Origin: Cryobacterium sp. M96
GTDB taxonomy: Bacteria > Actinomycetota > Actinomycetes > Actinomycetales > Microbacteriaceae
NCBI RefSeq assembly: GCF_002929845.1
Contig: NZ_PJJS01000047.1
Coordinates: 51,640-115,639 of the forward strand
Reading direction: 5' to 3'
Length of the DNA stretch: 64,000 nt
Shown: one piece after another, positions 33,781 to 42,140 of the stretch
Layout: each line of letters opens with the position of its first letter
How positions within the stretch are numbered: position 1 is the first letter of the stretch
Made by a program: the position numbers and the translations under genes
Notes under the pieces: generated by a model
Seen by the model: the letters and a program-made list of their open reading frames with translations, nothing else
Told to the model about the DNA's origin: nothing
Database searches by the model: none

Positions 33781-35340
33781 TCACTCGCTGGCCATCGTGG
33801 GGCGTGCGTCTCTGCGTGCGGGGTCGTCCCGATCGGTGTTCTGCGGGTGCGCGCGGAGCATCGCGGCGACCGCGATCGCGTCGCCCTCCGGCTGGTGCGA
33901 GGTGGTGTGCGGCTTCGCGATGAAGAGGTAGAGCAGGCCGCTGCCCATCACTACAGCCAAACCGATCAGCACGATCCAGTCGTCGAGGAACACCCCGGTC
34001 GTGCCCGGGCGCGCCAGCAGGATCATGGCGGAGATCCCGTAGGCCAGGGCGATGATGTTTACGATGAACCCGAGAGGTCCCAGGCTGAACGGCCCGGCCG
34101 GACGCCACCCCTTGAAACGCTGGCGCAGCGCGGCCAGAACCACGGCCTGGAACGCGACATAGATGCCGAGCACCGCGAAGGCCGTGATCTGGGTCAGGAT
34201 CGTGCTGCCGCCCAGGTAGATCACAACGCAGAGCAACAGCGGGATCGTGGACGCGACGATCAGTGCGTTGACCGGCACTGCCGTGCGCGGGGACACCTGG
34301 CCCAGCCAGGTCTTGCCGGGGACCATCCCGTCTCGTGCGAAAGAGAAGATCAGGCGGCTGGCCGCGGCCTGCAGGCTGAGCACGCAGGACAGGAAGGCCG
34401 TGATCGCCACTATGAGGAACAGCGTGGCACCGACCGTGCCGAGGGTCGCGTCCAGGATCGCGGGGATCGGGTCGATGTCTGTCCCGTCGACCACGGCCTG
34501 CAGGTCCGGCGCGGCCAGGACGTACCCGCCGAACGAGAACAGGGCGGAGACGCCGCCGACCAGGATGGTGAGGATCATGGCCCGGGGGATACCTCTGGCC
34601 GGGTCGGGCACCTCCTCGGCCACGTCGCCGCAGGCTTCGAAGCCGTAGAACAGGAACAGTCCGGCAAGCGCGGCCCCGAGGAACGCGGTGGCGTAACTGC
34701 CGTCACCCTCGACGCCCAGGGTGTCGAAGAAGACGCTGAACTCCTGCTTGCGCTGGAAAAGGAGTAGGTAGAGGCCGAGACCGATCACGCCGATCAATTC
34801 GGCCGCGAGTCCGATCCGGGCCGCGCGGGCCAGCATCTTTGTGCCGGAGAAGTTGAACGCGAAGGCCACGACGAGAAAGAGCACCGAGAGCCCGAGCGTG
34901 ACCTCTTTGGTGACGGGCGCGTTGATCAGGCTGGCGAGGAACCCGCTGCCGAATTCCGCGACGGCGGTGATTGTGACGAGCATCGCCCAGACGTAGACCC
35001 AGGCGGTCATCCATGCGTACCTCTTGCCCCAGAGACGACGTGTCCACGGGTAGATACCACCCGCGATCGGGTATTGGGACACCACCTCGCCGAAGACCAG
35101 TGCCACCAGCAGCTGGCCGGTGCCCACGATCACCAGCCAGAAGATCGAGGGTGGCCCGCCCGTGCTCAGGGCCAGGGCGAACAGCGAGTAGACGCCGACG
35201 AGCGGCGAGAGGTAGGTGAAGCCAAGGGCGAAATTGCCCCAGAGCGACATCGAACGATGGAAGGTGTCTTCGTAGCCGAGGGCCTCGAGGTGCTCGGCGT
35301 CGCCGAGCCCTTTCCTCTGGGATGACGCGTGTGATGACAT
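33781..35340 (-). CDS. APC family amino acid permease
   Basis: A 519-residue transporter with about 12 helices. The APC pattern is clear: GFTYLSPLVGVYSLFALALS (helix 1), VFGEVVSQYPIAGGIYPWTR (the conserved GG.Y.W motif), FLFYGFEACGDVAEEVPDPA (helix 6 region) and RDGMVPGKTWLGQVSPRTAV. It resembles the amino-acid/GABA/choline transporter group. ATG at the complement of 35338-35340 (MSSHASSQRKGLGDAEHLEA) fits the family; further upstream ATGs add an unrelated leader. It is divergent from the CoA-transferase gene. Confidence 0.9.
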   Translation of the reverse strand: MSSHASSQRKGLGDAEHLEALGYEDTFHRSMSLWGNFALGFTYLSPLVGVYSLFALALSTGGPPSIFWLVIVGTGQLLVALVFGEVVSQYPIAGGIYPWTRRLWGKRYAWMTAWVYVWAMLVTITAVAEFGSGFLASLINAPVTKEVTLGLSVLFLVVAFAFNFSGTKMLARAARIGLAAELIGVIGLGLYLLLFQRKQEFSVFFDTLGVEGDGSYATAFLGAALAGLFLFYGFEACGDVAEEVPDPARGIPRAMILTILVGGVSALFSFGGYVLAAPDLQAVVDGTDIDPIPAILDATLGTVGATLFLIVAITAFLSCVLSLQAAASRLIFSFARDGMVPGKTWLGQVSPRTAVPVNALIVASTIPLLLCVVIYLGGSTILTQITAFAVLGIYVAFQAVVLAALRQRFKGWRPAGPFSLGPLGFIVNIIALAYGISAMILLARPGTTGVFLDDWIVLIGLAVVMGSGLLYLFIAKPHTTSHQPEGDAIAVAAMLRAHPQNTDRDDPARRDARPTMASE

Positions 35341-35548
35341 GGGAACCTTTCCGATCGAGCCGGAGAGCGAGAATGTGCTCACCATAGTGCTGTGCGCGCG
35401 CAAACGCACGGAACCGATGGATTCAACTTTCACCGAGAGTTCCCGTTCGCAGTTCCTGCCTCCGGGTCACGACCCGCCCGGTAGGATCGGAGTTAGAGCG
35501 GCCACTGGCGGAGTCCTGTGGTCCGAGTCGACGGGGACAGAGGTGGTC

Positions 35549-36802
35549 GTGCCGCAGGACGCAACCGGGCAGCCGTTGGCGGGCCTTCGGGTCGCGGATT
35601 TCTCCCGGGTACTGGCCGGCCCCTACGCCACCATGATGCTGGCCGACTTCGGCGCTGACGTGATCAAGATCGAGAGCCCGGCCGGCGACGACACCCGGCA
35701 GTGGCTGCCGCCGGTCGACGCGCAGGGGGACTCCACCTACTTCGGGTCGGTGAACCGCAACAAGCGCAGCGTCGTCTGCGACCTCGGCACCGATGCGGGA
35801 CTGGCCGTGGCCCGGCGACTCGCCGAGACCGCCGACGTCGTGGTGGAGAACTTCCGGCCCGGCGTGATGGACCGGTTTGCTCTGGGCTTCGAGCAGCTGC
35901 GGGCCGTCAATCCGAGCTTGGTCTACTGCTCGATCACGGGCTTCGGCGCGGGGGCCGGCGCCCGCCTGCCCGGCTACGACCTGCTCGTACAGGCTGTCGG
36001 CGGGCTGATGAGCGTCACCGGTCGCCCAGACGAAGAGCCGAGCAAAGTGGGGGTGGCCCTCGTGGACGTGCTCTCCGGGCTCAACGCGGTCAGCGGCGTC
36101 CTACTCGCCCTGCGTGCGCGTGACGCGACCGACGCGAGCGGGACCGCCGGCCACCGGGTGGAGGTGGACCTGCTGACCACCCTGCTCTCCGCCCTGACCA
36201 ACCAGGCCGCGGGCACCCTCGCGACCGGGCAGTCACCGACCCGGATGGGCAATGCGCACCCGAGCATCGCGCCGTACGAGCTGTTCGACGCCGCCGACCG
36301 GCCGCTGGTGATCGCGGTGGGCAACGATCGCCAGTTCCGCACCCTGGTGCGACTGCTCGGGGCTCCCGCCTTGGCCGACGACGACCGGTTCCGCGGTAAC
36401 GCTGACCGGGTGCGGCACCGCACGGTGCTGAAAAAGTTGATTGAGGACCGGCTCCGGCCCGAGCCCGCGGCGCACTGGGTGGGCGTTCTGACCGATGCCG
36501 GTGTGCCGGCCGGCCAGGTCAACACCCTCGACGAGGCGTTCGCCTTCGCCGCCGCGCTGGGGCTCGACCCGGTGGTGGAACTGGGTGCGGCCGGCCGCAC
36601 CAGCCGCCAGGTTGCCAACCCCATCCACCTCGCCGGCCGCCCGGCCGCCTACCGCCTGTGCCCGCCGCGGCTAGGCGAGCACGAGGGCGCCGACTGGCTC
36701 GCCCCGTCCCCGACCGCTGCCCCAGGGCGAGCCCCCGTACCAGCCCCCGTACCAGCCACAGATCTCTATCGTGTTCCGCCGACCCCCAAAGGACTCTCGT
36801 GA
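35549..36802 (+). CDS. CaiB/BaiF (family III) CoA-transferase
   Basis: A 417-residue enzyme: LRVADFSRVLAGPYATMMLA, DFGADVIKIESPAGDDTRQW (the family III start with its CoA contacts), VVVENFRPGVMDRFALGFEQ, NPSLVYCSITGFGAG and KKLIEDRLRPEPAAHWVGVL. Family III enzymes move CoA between acyl groups through an Asp-linked intermediate. It overlaps by 4 bases the start of a glutaryl-CoA-dehydrogenase-like gene, so a glutarate or related dicarboxylate CoA-transfer role is inferred. GTG 35549 is one of several close starts (35543 also possible). Confidence 0.87.
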   Translation: MPQDATGQPLAGLRVADFSRVLAGPYATMMLADFGADVIKIESPAGDDTRQWLPPVDAQGDSTYFGSVNRNKRSVVCDLGTDAGLAVARRLAETADVVVENFRPGVMDRFALGFEQLRAVNPSLVYCSITGFGAGAGARLPGYDLLVQAVGGLMSVTGRPDEEPSKVGVALVDVLSGLNAVSGVLLALRARDATDASGTAGHRVEVDLLTTLLSALTNQAAGTLATGQSPTRMGNAHPSIAPYELFDAADRPLVIAVGNDRQFRTLVRLLGAPALADDDRFRGNADRVRHRTVLKKLIEDRLRPEPAAHWVGVLTDAGVPAGQVNTLDEAFAFAAALGLDPVVELGAAGRTSRQVANPIHLAGRPAAYRLCPPRLGEHEGADWLAPSPTAAPGRAPVPAPVPATDLYRVPPTPKGLS

Positions 36803-37995
36803 CCGCCGCAGGCCGCCCCACCCCGCTTGTGCCCAGCCCGCTGGTCGACACCGTCTTCGACCTCGATGCCCTGCTCGAGCCGGAGGAGATCGTCTGGGCG
36901 CGCGCGGCGCGCGCTTTCGCGACCAACCGCATCCTGCCGACCATCGAGGACGACTTCGAGGAGAAGCACTTCCGGGCCGAGCTGATCCCTGAACTCGGGG
37001 CGGCCGGGTTCCTCGGCATGCACCTCACCGGGTACGGCTGCGCCGGCGCGGGGGCGGTGAGCTACGGGCTGGTCTGCCTCGAGCTGGAGGCCGCTGACAG
37101 CGGCTGGCGCACTTTCGTCTCGGTGCAGGGCTCGCTGGCGATGTCGGCCATCCACAAGTATGGGTCTGCGGAGCAGAAGCAGCGCTGGCTGCCGGGCATG
37201 GCCGCCGGCCAGCTCGTGGGCTGCTTCGCGTTGACCGAACCGACCGGCGGCAGCGACCCGGCCGCGATGGCGACCACCGCCACCCGGGGCGCCGACGGCT
37301 GGGTGATCGAGGGTGCCAAACGCTGGATCGGCCTGGCCAGCATCGCCGACGTCGCGATCGTCTGGGCCCAAACGGATGCCGGTGTGCGCGGCTTCCTGGT
37401 TCCGACCGACAGTATCGGTTTCACCGCCATCCCCATCGGCAAGAAGCTTTCGATGCGTGCGTCGATCCAGTGCGACGTGCACCTGGACGCCGTGCAGGTG
37501 CCATTCGATGCGATCCTGCCCGGTGCCGCTGGGCTGTCCGGGCCGTTCGGCTGCCTCAACGAGGCGCGCTTCGGCATCGTCTGGGGGGCCATGGGCGCCG
37601 CCCGCAGCTGCCTCGACGCCGCCATCCTGCGCGCGAAGACCCGTGAGGTGTTCGGCAAACCGATCGGGGCCACCCAGTTGATCCAGGCCAAGCTCGCCGA
37701 CATGCTCGTGGAATACGAGAAGGGGGTGCTGCTGGCCCTGCACCTCGGTCGGCTCAAGGAGCGCGGCACGCTGACCCCCACCCAGATCAGCATCGGCAAG
37801 CTCAACAGCGTGCGCGAGGCGATCCAGATCGCCCGCGAGGCCCGCGTCATCCTCGGCGGCGACGGCATTACCAGCGAATTCCCGGTGATGCGCCACCTGG
37901 CGAACCTGGAATCGGTGCGCACCTATGAGGGCACCGACGAAATCCACCAACTCGTGCTCGGGCGGGCCCTGACCGGCCTGAACGCGTTCTCCTGA
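36799..37995 (+). CDS. Acyl-CoA dehydrogenase, glutaryl-CoA dehydrogenase type
   Basis: A 398-residue flavoenzyme. FALTEPTGGSDPAAMATTAT (FAD and substrate loop), KRWIGLASIADVAIVWAQTD, and LGGDGITSEFPVMRHLANLE then VRTYEGTDEIHQLVLGRALT, where the Glu of TYEGT is the catalytic base, match the GCDH subgroup. It oxidises, and in GCDH also decarboxylates, glutaryl-CoA to crotonyl-CoA in lysine and tryptophan breakdown. GTG 36799 follows AAAGGA and overlaps the CoA-transferase stop. A GntR regulator follows. Confidence 0.9.
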   Translation: MTAAGRPTPLVPSPLVDTVFDLDALLEPEEIVWARAARAFATNRILPTIEDDFEEKHFRAELIPELGAAGFLGMHLTGYGCAGAGAVSYGLVCLELEAADSGWRTFVSVQGSLAMSAIHKYGSAEQKQRWLPGMAAGQLVGCFALTEPTGGSDPAAMATTATRGADGWVIEGAKRWIGLASIADVAIVWAQTDAGVRGFLVPTDSIGFTAIPIGKKLSMRASIQCDVHLDAVQVPFDAILPGAAGLSGPFGCLNEARFGIVWGAMGAARSCLDAAILRAKTREVFGKPIGATQLIQAKLADMLVEYEKGVLLALHLGRLKERGTLTPTQISIGKLNSVREAIQIAREARVILGGDGITSEFPVMRHLANLESVRTYEGTDEIHQLVLGRALTGLNAFS

Positions 37996-38059
37996 GGCCG
38001 CGATGTGACATAGTGGCAAGCAGATTGGCCGTCAGGCCGATCGACGGGGGAGGAGCACA

Positions 38060-38725
38060 GTGGGGGTGACGGGGGGACAGACCGTGTTCGCGAACCTGCG
38101 TGCGCGCATCCTCTCGGGGGAATTGCCCGCCAGGGCCACGCTGCGGGAGACGGCGCTGGCCCAGGAACTCGGCGTCAGCCGCACCCCCGTGCGCGAGGCG
38201 CTGCGCCGGCTCGACGAGGCCGGCCTGGTGGAGTTCGTGCCGAACCGGGGTGCCACGGTCGTGGAATGGACCACCGAGCAGATCTGCGAGACGTATTTTC
38301 TTCGCGCGGCTCTCGAGAGCAGGGCGGCGGGCCTCGCGGCGGCGCGGATCGAGCCGGCCGACCTCGACCGGCTGGCCATCCTGATTGACGCCATGGAGGA
38401 GTTCGTGCGCGCAACCGACGCCGAGGGCATCGGCCGGCTGGGCGTGCTCAACGCCGAATTCCACCGCATCATCGTGGCCGCGTCGGGCGTCACCCAGCTG
38501 ATGGCCCTGGCCACGTCCGTCGGCCGCGCCCCGATGATGGCCTCGCTCTTCCGCCGCGACGCCGCCGTCTTCCGGGCCGGCAGCAACCACCACCACCGCG
38601 ACATCCTCACGGCGCTATGGTCGGGAGACGCACTCTGGGCCGAGGTCGCCATGCGCTCGCACATCCTCGCAGCGCGCAACGCGGTGTCGCCGGGTCGGTC
38701 CGGATCGCGAACGGAACCGGCCTAA
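38060..38725 (+). CDS. GntR family regulator with FCD domain
   Basis: A 221-residue FadR-subfamily regulator. The winged HTH (NLRARILSGELPARATLRET, ALAQELGVSRTPVREALRRL) and DEAGLVEFVPNRGATVVEW are followed by an all-helical FCD ligand domain (ICETYFLRAALESRAAGLAA, NAEFHRIIVAASG with a metal-site His). GTG 38060 follows GGGAGGAG. It lies 64 bases after the dehydrogenase and probably controls the CoA-transferase/dehydrogenase operon. Confidence 0.9.
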   Translation: MGVTGGQTVFANLRARILSGELPARATLRETALAQELGVSRTPVREALRRLDEAGLVEFVPNRGATVVEWTTEQICETYFLRAALESRAAGLAAARIEPADLDRLAILIDAMEEFVRATDAEGIGRLGVLNAEFHRIIVAASGVTQLMALATSVGRAPMMASLFRRDAAVFRAGSNHHHRDILTALWSGDALWAEVAMRSHILAARNAVSPGRSGSRTEPA

Positions 38726-38735
38726 CCGGAACCGG

Positions 38736-39644
38736 TCAGCCGCGCGCGGAGCGGGCCGCCTCGAGCAGGCTGTGGGTGTGCGGATGCCGCGGTGAAGCGA
38801 GGATCTCAGCCGCCGAAGCCTGCTCGACGACCCGTCCCGCCTCCACGACCGCCACTCGGTCGCAGGTGGCGGCCGCCAGGCCGAGGTTCCGGGAGACCAC
38901 GATGATCGACAGTCCGAACTCCTGGACGAACCCGCGGCAGAGCTCCAGTGCGGAGGGCTCGCCCGCAGCCTCGACGGCGCGCGTCGGCTCGTCCAGGATC
39001 AGGATGTCCGGGGGCTGTGAGAGCGCGGCCGCGATCGTCACCTGGAGCAGCGCGGTCGGTTCGAGCTGGGTCGGAACCACCAGCGACGTCGCCTGCGGAT
39101 CCGGCAGCCCGACCTTCTCGAGGAGTTCCAACGCACGCCGGGCGGCATCCGTTCGGGACAGACCCCCTGTCCGGCGCAGGGTTCGGGCGAGCTGGCGGCC
39201 GATGACCTGGTCCGGGGCCAGGCCCGTGGGCGCGGCAGGGGAAATGAGAGAGATTCTCGCGTCGCGCAGCCGGTTGAGGGCGCGCCGCGATGCCCCGACG
39301 AGCTCGATACCGTCGATCAGGATGGAGCCGGCCGCGATCACCGCCGGTTCGGGCAGCCGGCCCGGGATGGCCAGAGCGATCTCGCGTGCCCCGGAACCGG
39401 TGACACCGACCAGGCCGATGACCTCACCCTGCGCCACCGAGAGGGAGATGCCCGTGGCCAGCACCGGGGCACCCGTCTGGGTGCTCTCGGTAATCTGCAG
39501 ACCGCGCAGGTCGAGCAGTGCCGTGGCGCGGAATCCGTCGGAGGGGACAGGCTCATCGTCGGCCGACGTCGGGGCCGACGGGCGAGAGAGCAATGAGGTT
39601 CGCCGGGGGATTGCCAGGAGGGGAGGAAGGTCTTCACGACTCAT
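38736..39644 (-). CDS. Oligopeptide-type ABC ATPase with degenerate catalytic motifs
   Basis: A 302-residue protein with the layout of an Opp/Dpp ATPase, but the key sites are altered. Walker A reads GVTGSGAREIA (near residues 80-90) with no Lys. The signature position reads TQLEPTALLQV where QLSGGMRQR is expected. The switch reads IVVSRNLG where THDLG is expected. Walker B is kept (ILILDEPTRAVEAA), as is the Opp-type tail ILASPRHPHTHSLLEAA. ATP hydrolysis is therefore unlikely; it may be a pseudo-ATPase partner or an undisrupted decaying gene. No permease or binding-protein gene is near. ATG at the complement of 39642-39644 begins MSREDLPPLL. Confidence 0.75.
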   Translation of the reverse strand: MSREDLPPLLAIPRRTSLLSRPSAPTSADDEPVPSDGFRATALLDLRGLQITESTQTGAPVLATGISLSVAQGEVIGLVGVTGSGAREIALAIPGRLPEPAVIAAGSILIDGIELVGASRRALNRLRDARISLISPAAPTGLAPDQVIGRQLARTLRRTGGLSRTDAARRALELLEKVGLPDPQATSLVVPTQLEPTALLQVTIAAALSQPPDILILDEPTRAVEAAGEPSALELCRGFVQEFGLSIIVVSRNLGLAAATCDRVAVVEAGRVVEQASAAEILASPRHPHTHSLLEAARSARG

Positions 39645-40004
39645 CCCTCCGTTCCGACTCGATCCAGGGGGTTTTACTGTATGCAATCTTCTCGAATCCC
39701 GGTGCTCACTACGCCATATTCCTCTGAGATGGACCCTGAATCGGGGGGCACTGTTGCATACAACCATGGTGTCTTGTGGGGAGAAGATTCCGGCAACACC
39801 GGGCCGCTACGAGCCCAGCATGGTTGACCTCGTCGAGGGCTATGGCGGACCGCAGTCTTGCGGGCTGAGCGGCTGGACGCGCTGGACGGGGCGCGCCCCG
39901 CGCCGGGGGATGAAATGTTCCCCGAGCTCACCTCGCTCACGGCCCGTCCCGCTGGCCGCGGTGCCCCGCGTGATCGAGCAGGAGGAGCGGCCCACGGTCG
40001 AGTC
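39645..40004. other. Intergenic stretch with no certain gene
   Basis: It separates the ABC ATPase-like gene from the alpha-E remnant. A relatively AT-rich segment (39670-39735) may hold the ATPase promoter. A plus-strand frame starting at 39765 has no recognisable protein features until about 40005, where the alpha-E homology begins. Confidence 0.3.
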
Positions 40005-40410
40005 CGGCGTCAGCCGCGATGAGGCGCGGCACTTCTGCAGCCTGGAGCAGGGAGACATGACCGCACGGTTGCTGGCCAACCCGGTCGTTGACCGAGGCCA
40101 GCGGGCCTTCGGGGACGACCATCCGGCGCTCCGTCGGGGGCCTACGAGGCCGGCTGTTTCCGCGGTCGGTGGCCTTGTTCATCTCGCGGGCGGAACAATG
40201 CCTGCGCGAGATGGAACCGCACACCGACCGCGTCGGTGTGACCGAGGGTCGCAACGGGTGCTGGGTCAGATCCGCAGCCAGCTGGAATACCGGCCGATCA
40301 TGGACCTCCTGAACGACCTGTCGAATCAGATGGACATCGTGCAGGCCACCAGCACGGCCTTTGAGGTCATCGGCGACCGCTATCTCCTGATCAGCGCCGT
40401 CCCGACCTGA
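40005..40410 (+). pseudogene. Alpha-E domain (DUF403) protein, C-terminal remnant
   Basis: Three pieces of an alpha-E protein can be read in order: SGVSRDEARHFCSLEQGDMTARLLA, then in another frame FPRSVALFISRAEQCLREME and HTDRVGVTEG, then back in the first frame LGQIRSQLEYRPIMDLLNDL and a stop. The normal protein has about 310 residues and begins MLSRIAESLFWIGRYVE; that N terminus is missing. Intact alpha-E genes pair with a circularly permuted ATP-grasp gene and a transglutaminase; neither is present. So this is the stub of a lost operon. Confidence 0.6.
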
Positions 40411-40435
40411 ACCCGGGGAGGCCTGAGCCGCGCCG

Positions 40436-40467
40436 CGGCATCCGTTGCCTCGGACCCACGGATGCCG
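40436..40467. terminator. Hairpin after the alpha-E remnant
   Basis: CGGCATCCG (40436-40444) pairs perfectly with CGGATGCCG (40459-40467) around a 14-base loop. No T-run follows, so its strength as a terminator is uncertain. Confidence 0.4.
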
Positions 40468-40488
40468 TGGCTCACCCACCCCGCCCGT

Positions 40489-40577
40489 CGAACCAATTTG
40501 ACGGAGATTTTAAGGATGGAGCGCTCTCCCAACGTGGTTTAAACCGTTTTGAGCCAAATCTCCGTCGAATTCGTTCG
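40489..40577 (-). repeat. 89-bp inverted-arm intergenic element, copy 4
   Basis: Inverted relative to the other copies: it begins CGAACCAATTTGACGGAG and ends TCCGTCGAATTCGTTCG. The unique centre contains GGTTTAAACC and GAGCGCTC palindromes. It lies between the ends of the alpha-E remnant and the convergent FAD oxidoreductase gene. Confidence 0.85.
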
Positions 40578-40626
40578 GGCCGCGGACGCTGCCAGGGTTC
40601 CGAGCGCTATCGAGCGCTATCGAGCC

Positions 40627-42057
40627 CTACGAGTCGAAGCCGAGGCCCAGCGCGTCGAGCGTCTTCAGGATGATGTTGCGGCGGCCTCGGTTGTGGTCGG
40701 CGCGGTCGAGTGACCAGCGCGTGGTCTGGATGCCCATCGAAGCGAGGGGCTCCGGTGGGAACGGGAGCGGCCGCCCGCGCACCATCTCCAGCTGCGTGCG
40801 CTCGGTCCTGCGCTCCGCCAGTTGGTCGAGCATGACCTTCGCCGCGAAGTGCGTCGCGGCCACGCCCAGACCGGTGAACCCGGCGGCGTAGCTGATCCGT
40901 CCGCCGCGGGCCGTGCCATAGAACGCGCAGAACTGGGTCGACGTGTCGATGGCGCCGGCCCACTGGTGGCTGAAGCGCAGCCCGGCCAGCTGCGGAAATG
41001 TGGTGAAGAAGTGGCCGGCCAATTGTTGGAAGCTTTCCGGCCGGTTCTCATAGCCGCTCCGCACTCGGGCTCCGTAGTGGTAGATCGCGTCGTAGCCGCC
41101 GAAGAGTATGCGGTTGTCTGCGCTCAACCGGTAGTAGTGGAACTGGTTGGCCAGATCGCTCAGCCCCTGCCGCTTCTGCCAGCCGATGGCGGTGAGCTGA
41201 TCGGGCGACAGCGGCTCGGTCATCAGCACGTAATCGTAGACCGGCACCGTGGACAGGCGGTTGCGGGCCAGCAGCGAAGGGAACACGTTGGTCGCCAGCG
41301 CGGTCTTCGTCGCCCGCACCACACCCGACTCGGTGCGGAGCCGGGTGCCCTGCGCCGGACTGAGTCCCTGCGTGTCCAGGTTCTTCACCGGGGTGTGTTC
41401 GAAGATCTCGACCCCAAGTTCGGTGGCGACCCGGGCGAGCTCGGTAGCCAGCTTACCCGGGTGCACGAGCGCGTTGCTTCGCTTGTGCCAGATGCCGGCC
41501 AGGTACGTGGGGGAGCCGACCTCGGCGCGCAGGGCCGCGGCATCCAGGAACACGCTGTCGGTTCCGGTCGGTTCCTCGCGCAGCCAGTCGACCTGGTGCT
41601 CCTCGACGGCCAGGTCGATGGCGCCGGTGCGCTCGAAGTCGCACTTCAGCCCGAGCTCGGTGACGGCCCGCTCGATCTCGTCGAGGTTCTTGAGGCCGAG
41701 TTCGGTGAGCCGGTCGATCTCCGTCGGCCAGCGGCGTCGGCCGTTCTCCTCGCCGTGGGTCAGGCTGGCCTCGCAGAAACCGCCGTTGCGGCCCGACGCA
41801 GCCCAGCCGATCGTGCGCGCTTCGAGCAGCACCACGCGAGCGCCCGGGTTCTCCTGCTGAGCGAGCACGGCGGTCCAGAGTCCGAGGTAGCCGCCGCCGA
41901 CGATGGCGAGATCACAGTCGAGGTCGGCCGTGAGGGTCGGGTAGCCGGTCTGCGGAGACACGTCGTCCAGCCAGAACGGCGCGGAGCGGGTGTCGGCGAG
42001 GGCGCCCGCGATGACGGATGCGGCGGGCCTGGCCCGCTCGAAAATGGTCGTGCCCAC
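40627..42057 (-). CDS. FAD-dependent oxidoreductase (DAO family)
   Basis: A 476-residue flavoprotein with an N-terminal dinucleotide-binding motif (DLAIVGGGYLGLWTAVLAQQ, near residues 50-70), EARTIGWAASGRNGGFCEAS (FAD contact typical of the DadA/PuuB group) and a C-terminal FAD motif (SYAAGFTGLGVAATHFAAKV). Relatives include gamma-glutamylputrescine oxidase and other amine or amino-acid oxidases; the substrate is unknown. It is monocistronic, and the next gene upstream (42141) is a regulator on the same strand with a gap of 83 bases. Confidence 0.87.
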   Translation of the reverse strand: MGTTIFERARPAASVIAGALADTRSAPFWLDDVSPQTGYPTLTADLDCDLAIVGGGYLGLWTAVLAQQENPGARVVLLEARTIGWAASGRNGGFCEASLTHGEENGRRRWPTEIDRLTELGLKNLDEIERAVTELGLKCDFERTGAIDLAVEEHQVDWLREEPTGTDSVFLDAAALRAEVGSPTYLAGIWHKRSNALVHPGKLATELARVATELGVEIFEHTPVKNLDTQGLSPAQGTRLRTESGVVRATKTALATNVFPSLLARNRLSTVPVYDYVLMTEPLSPDQLTAIGWQKRQGLSDLANQFHYYRLSADNRILFGGYDAIYHYGARVRSGYENRPESFQQLAGHFFTTFPQLAGLRFSHQWAGAIDTSTQFCAFYGTARGGRISYAAGFTGLGVAATHFAAKVMLDQLAERRTERTQLEMVRGRPLPFPPEPLASMGIQTTRWSLDRADHNRGRRNIILKTLDALGLGFDS

Positions 42058-42140
42058 GGATCGTCCTTTGTTCGGCGCGGCTCTGCTACTCGTTCATCAT
42101 CTCAGGCGCGGTCCCCGTCGGCCATGTGCCCGCCCCGCTC

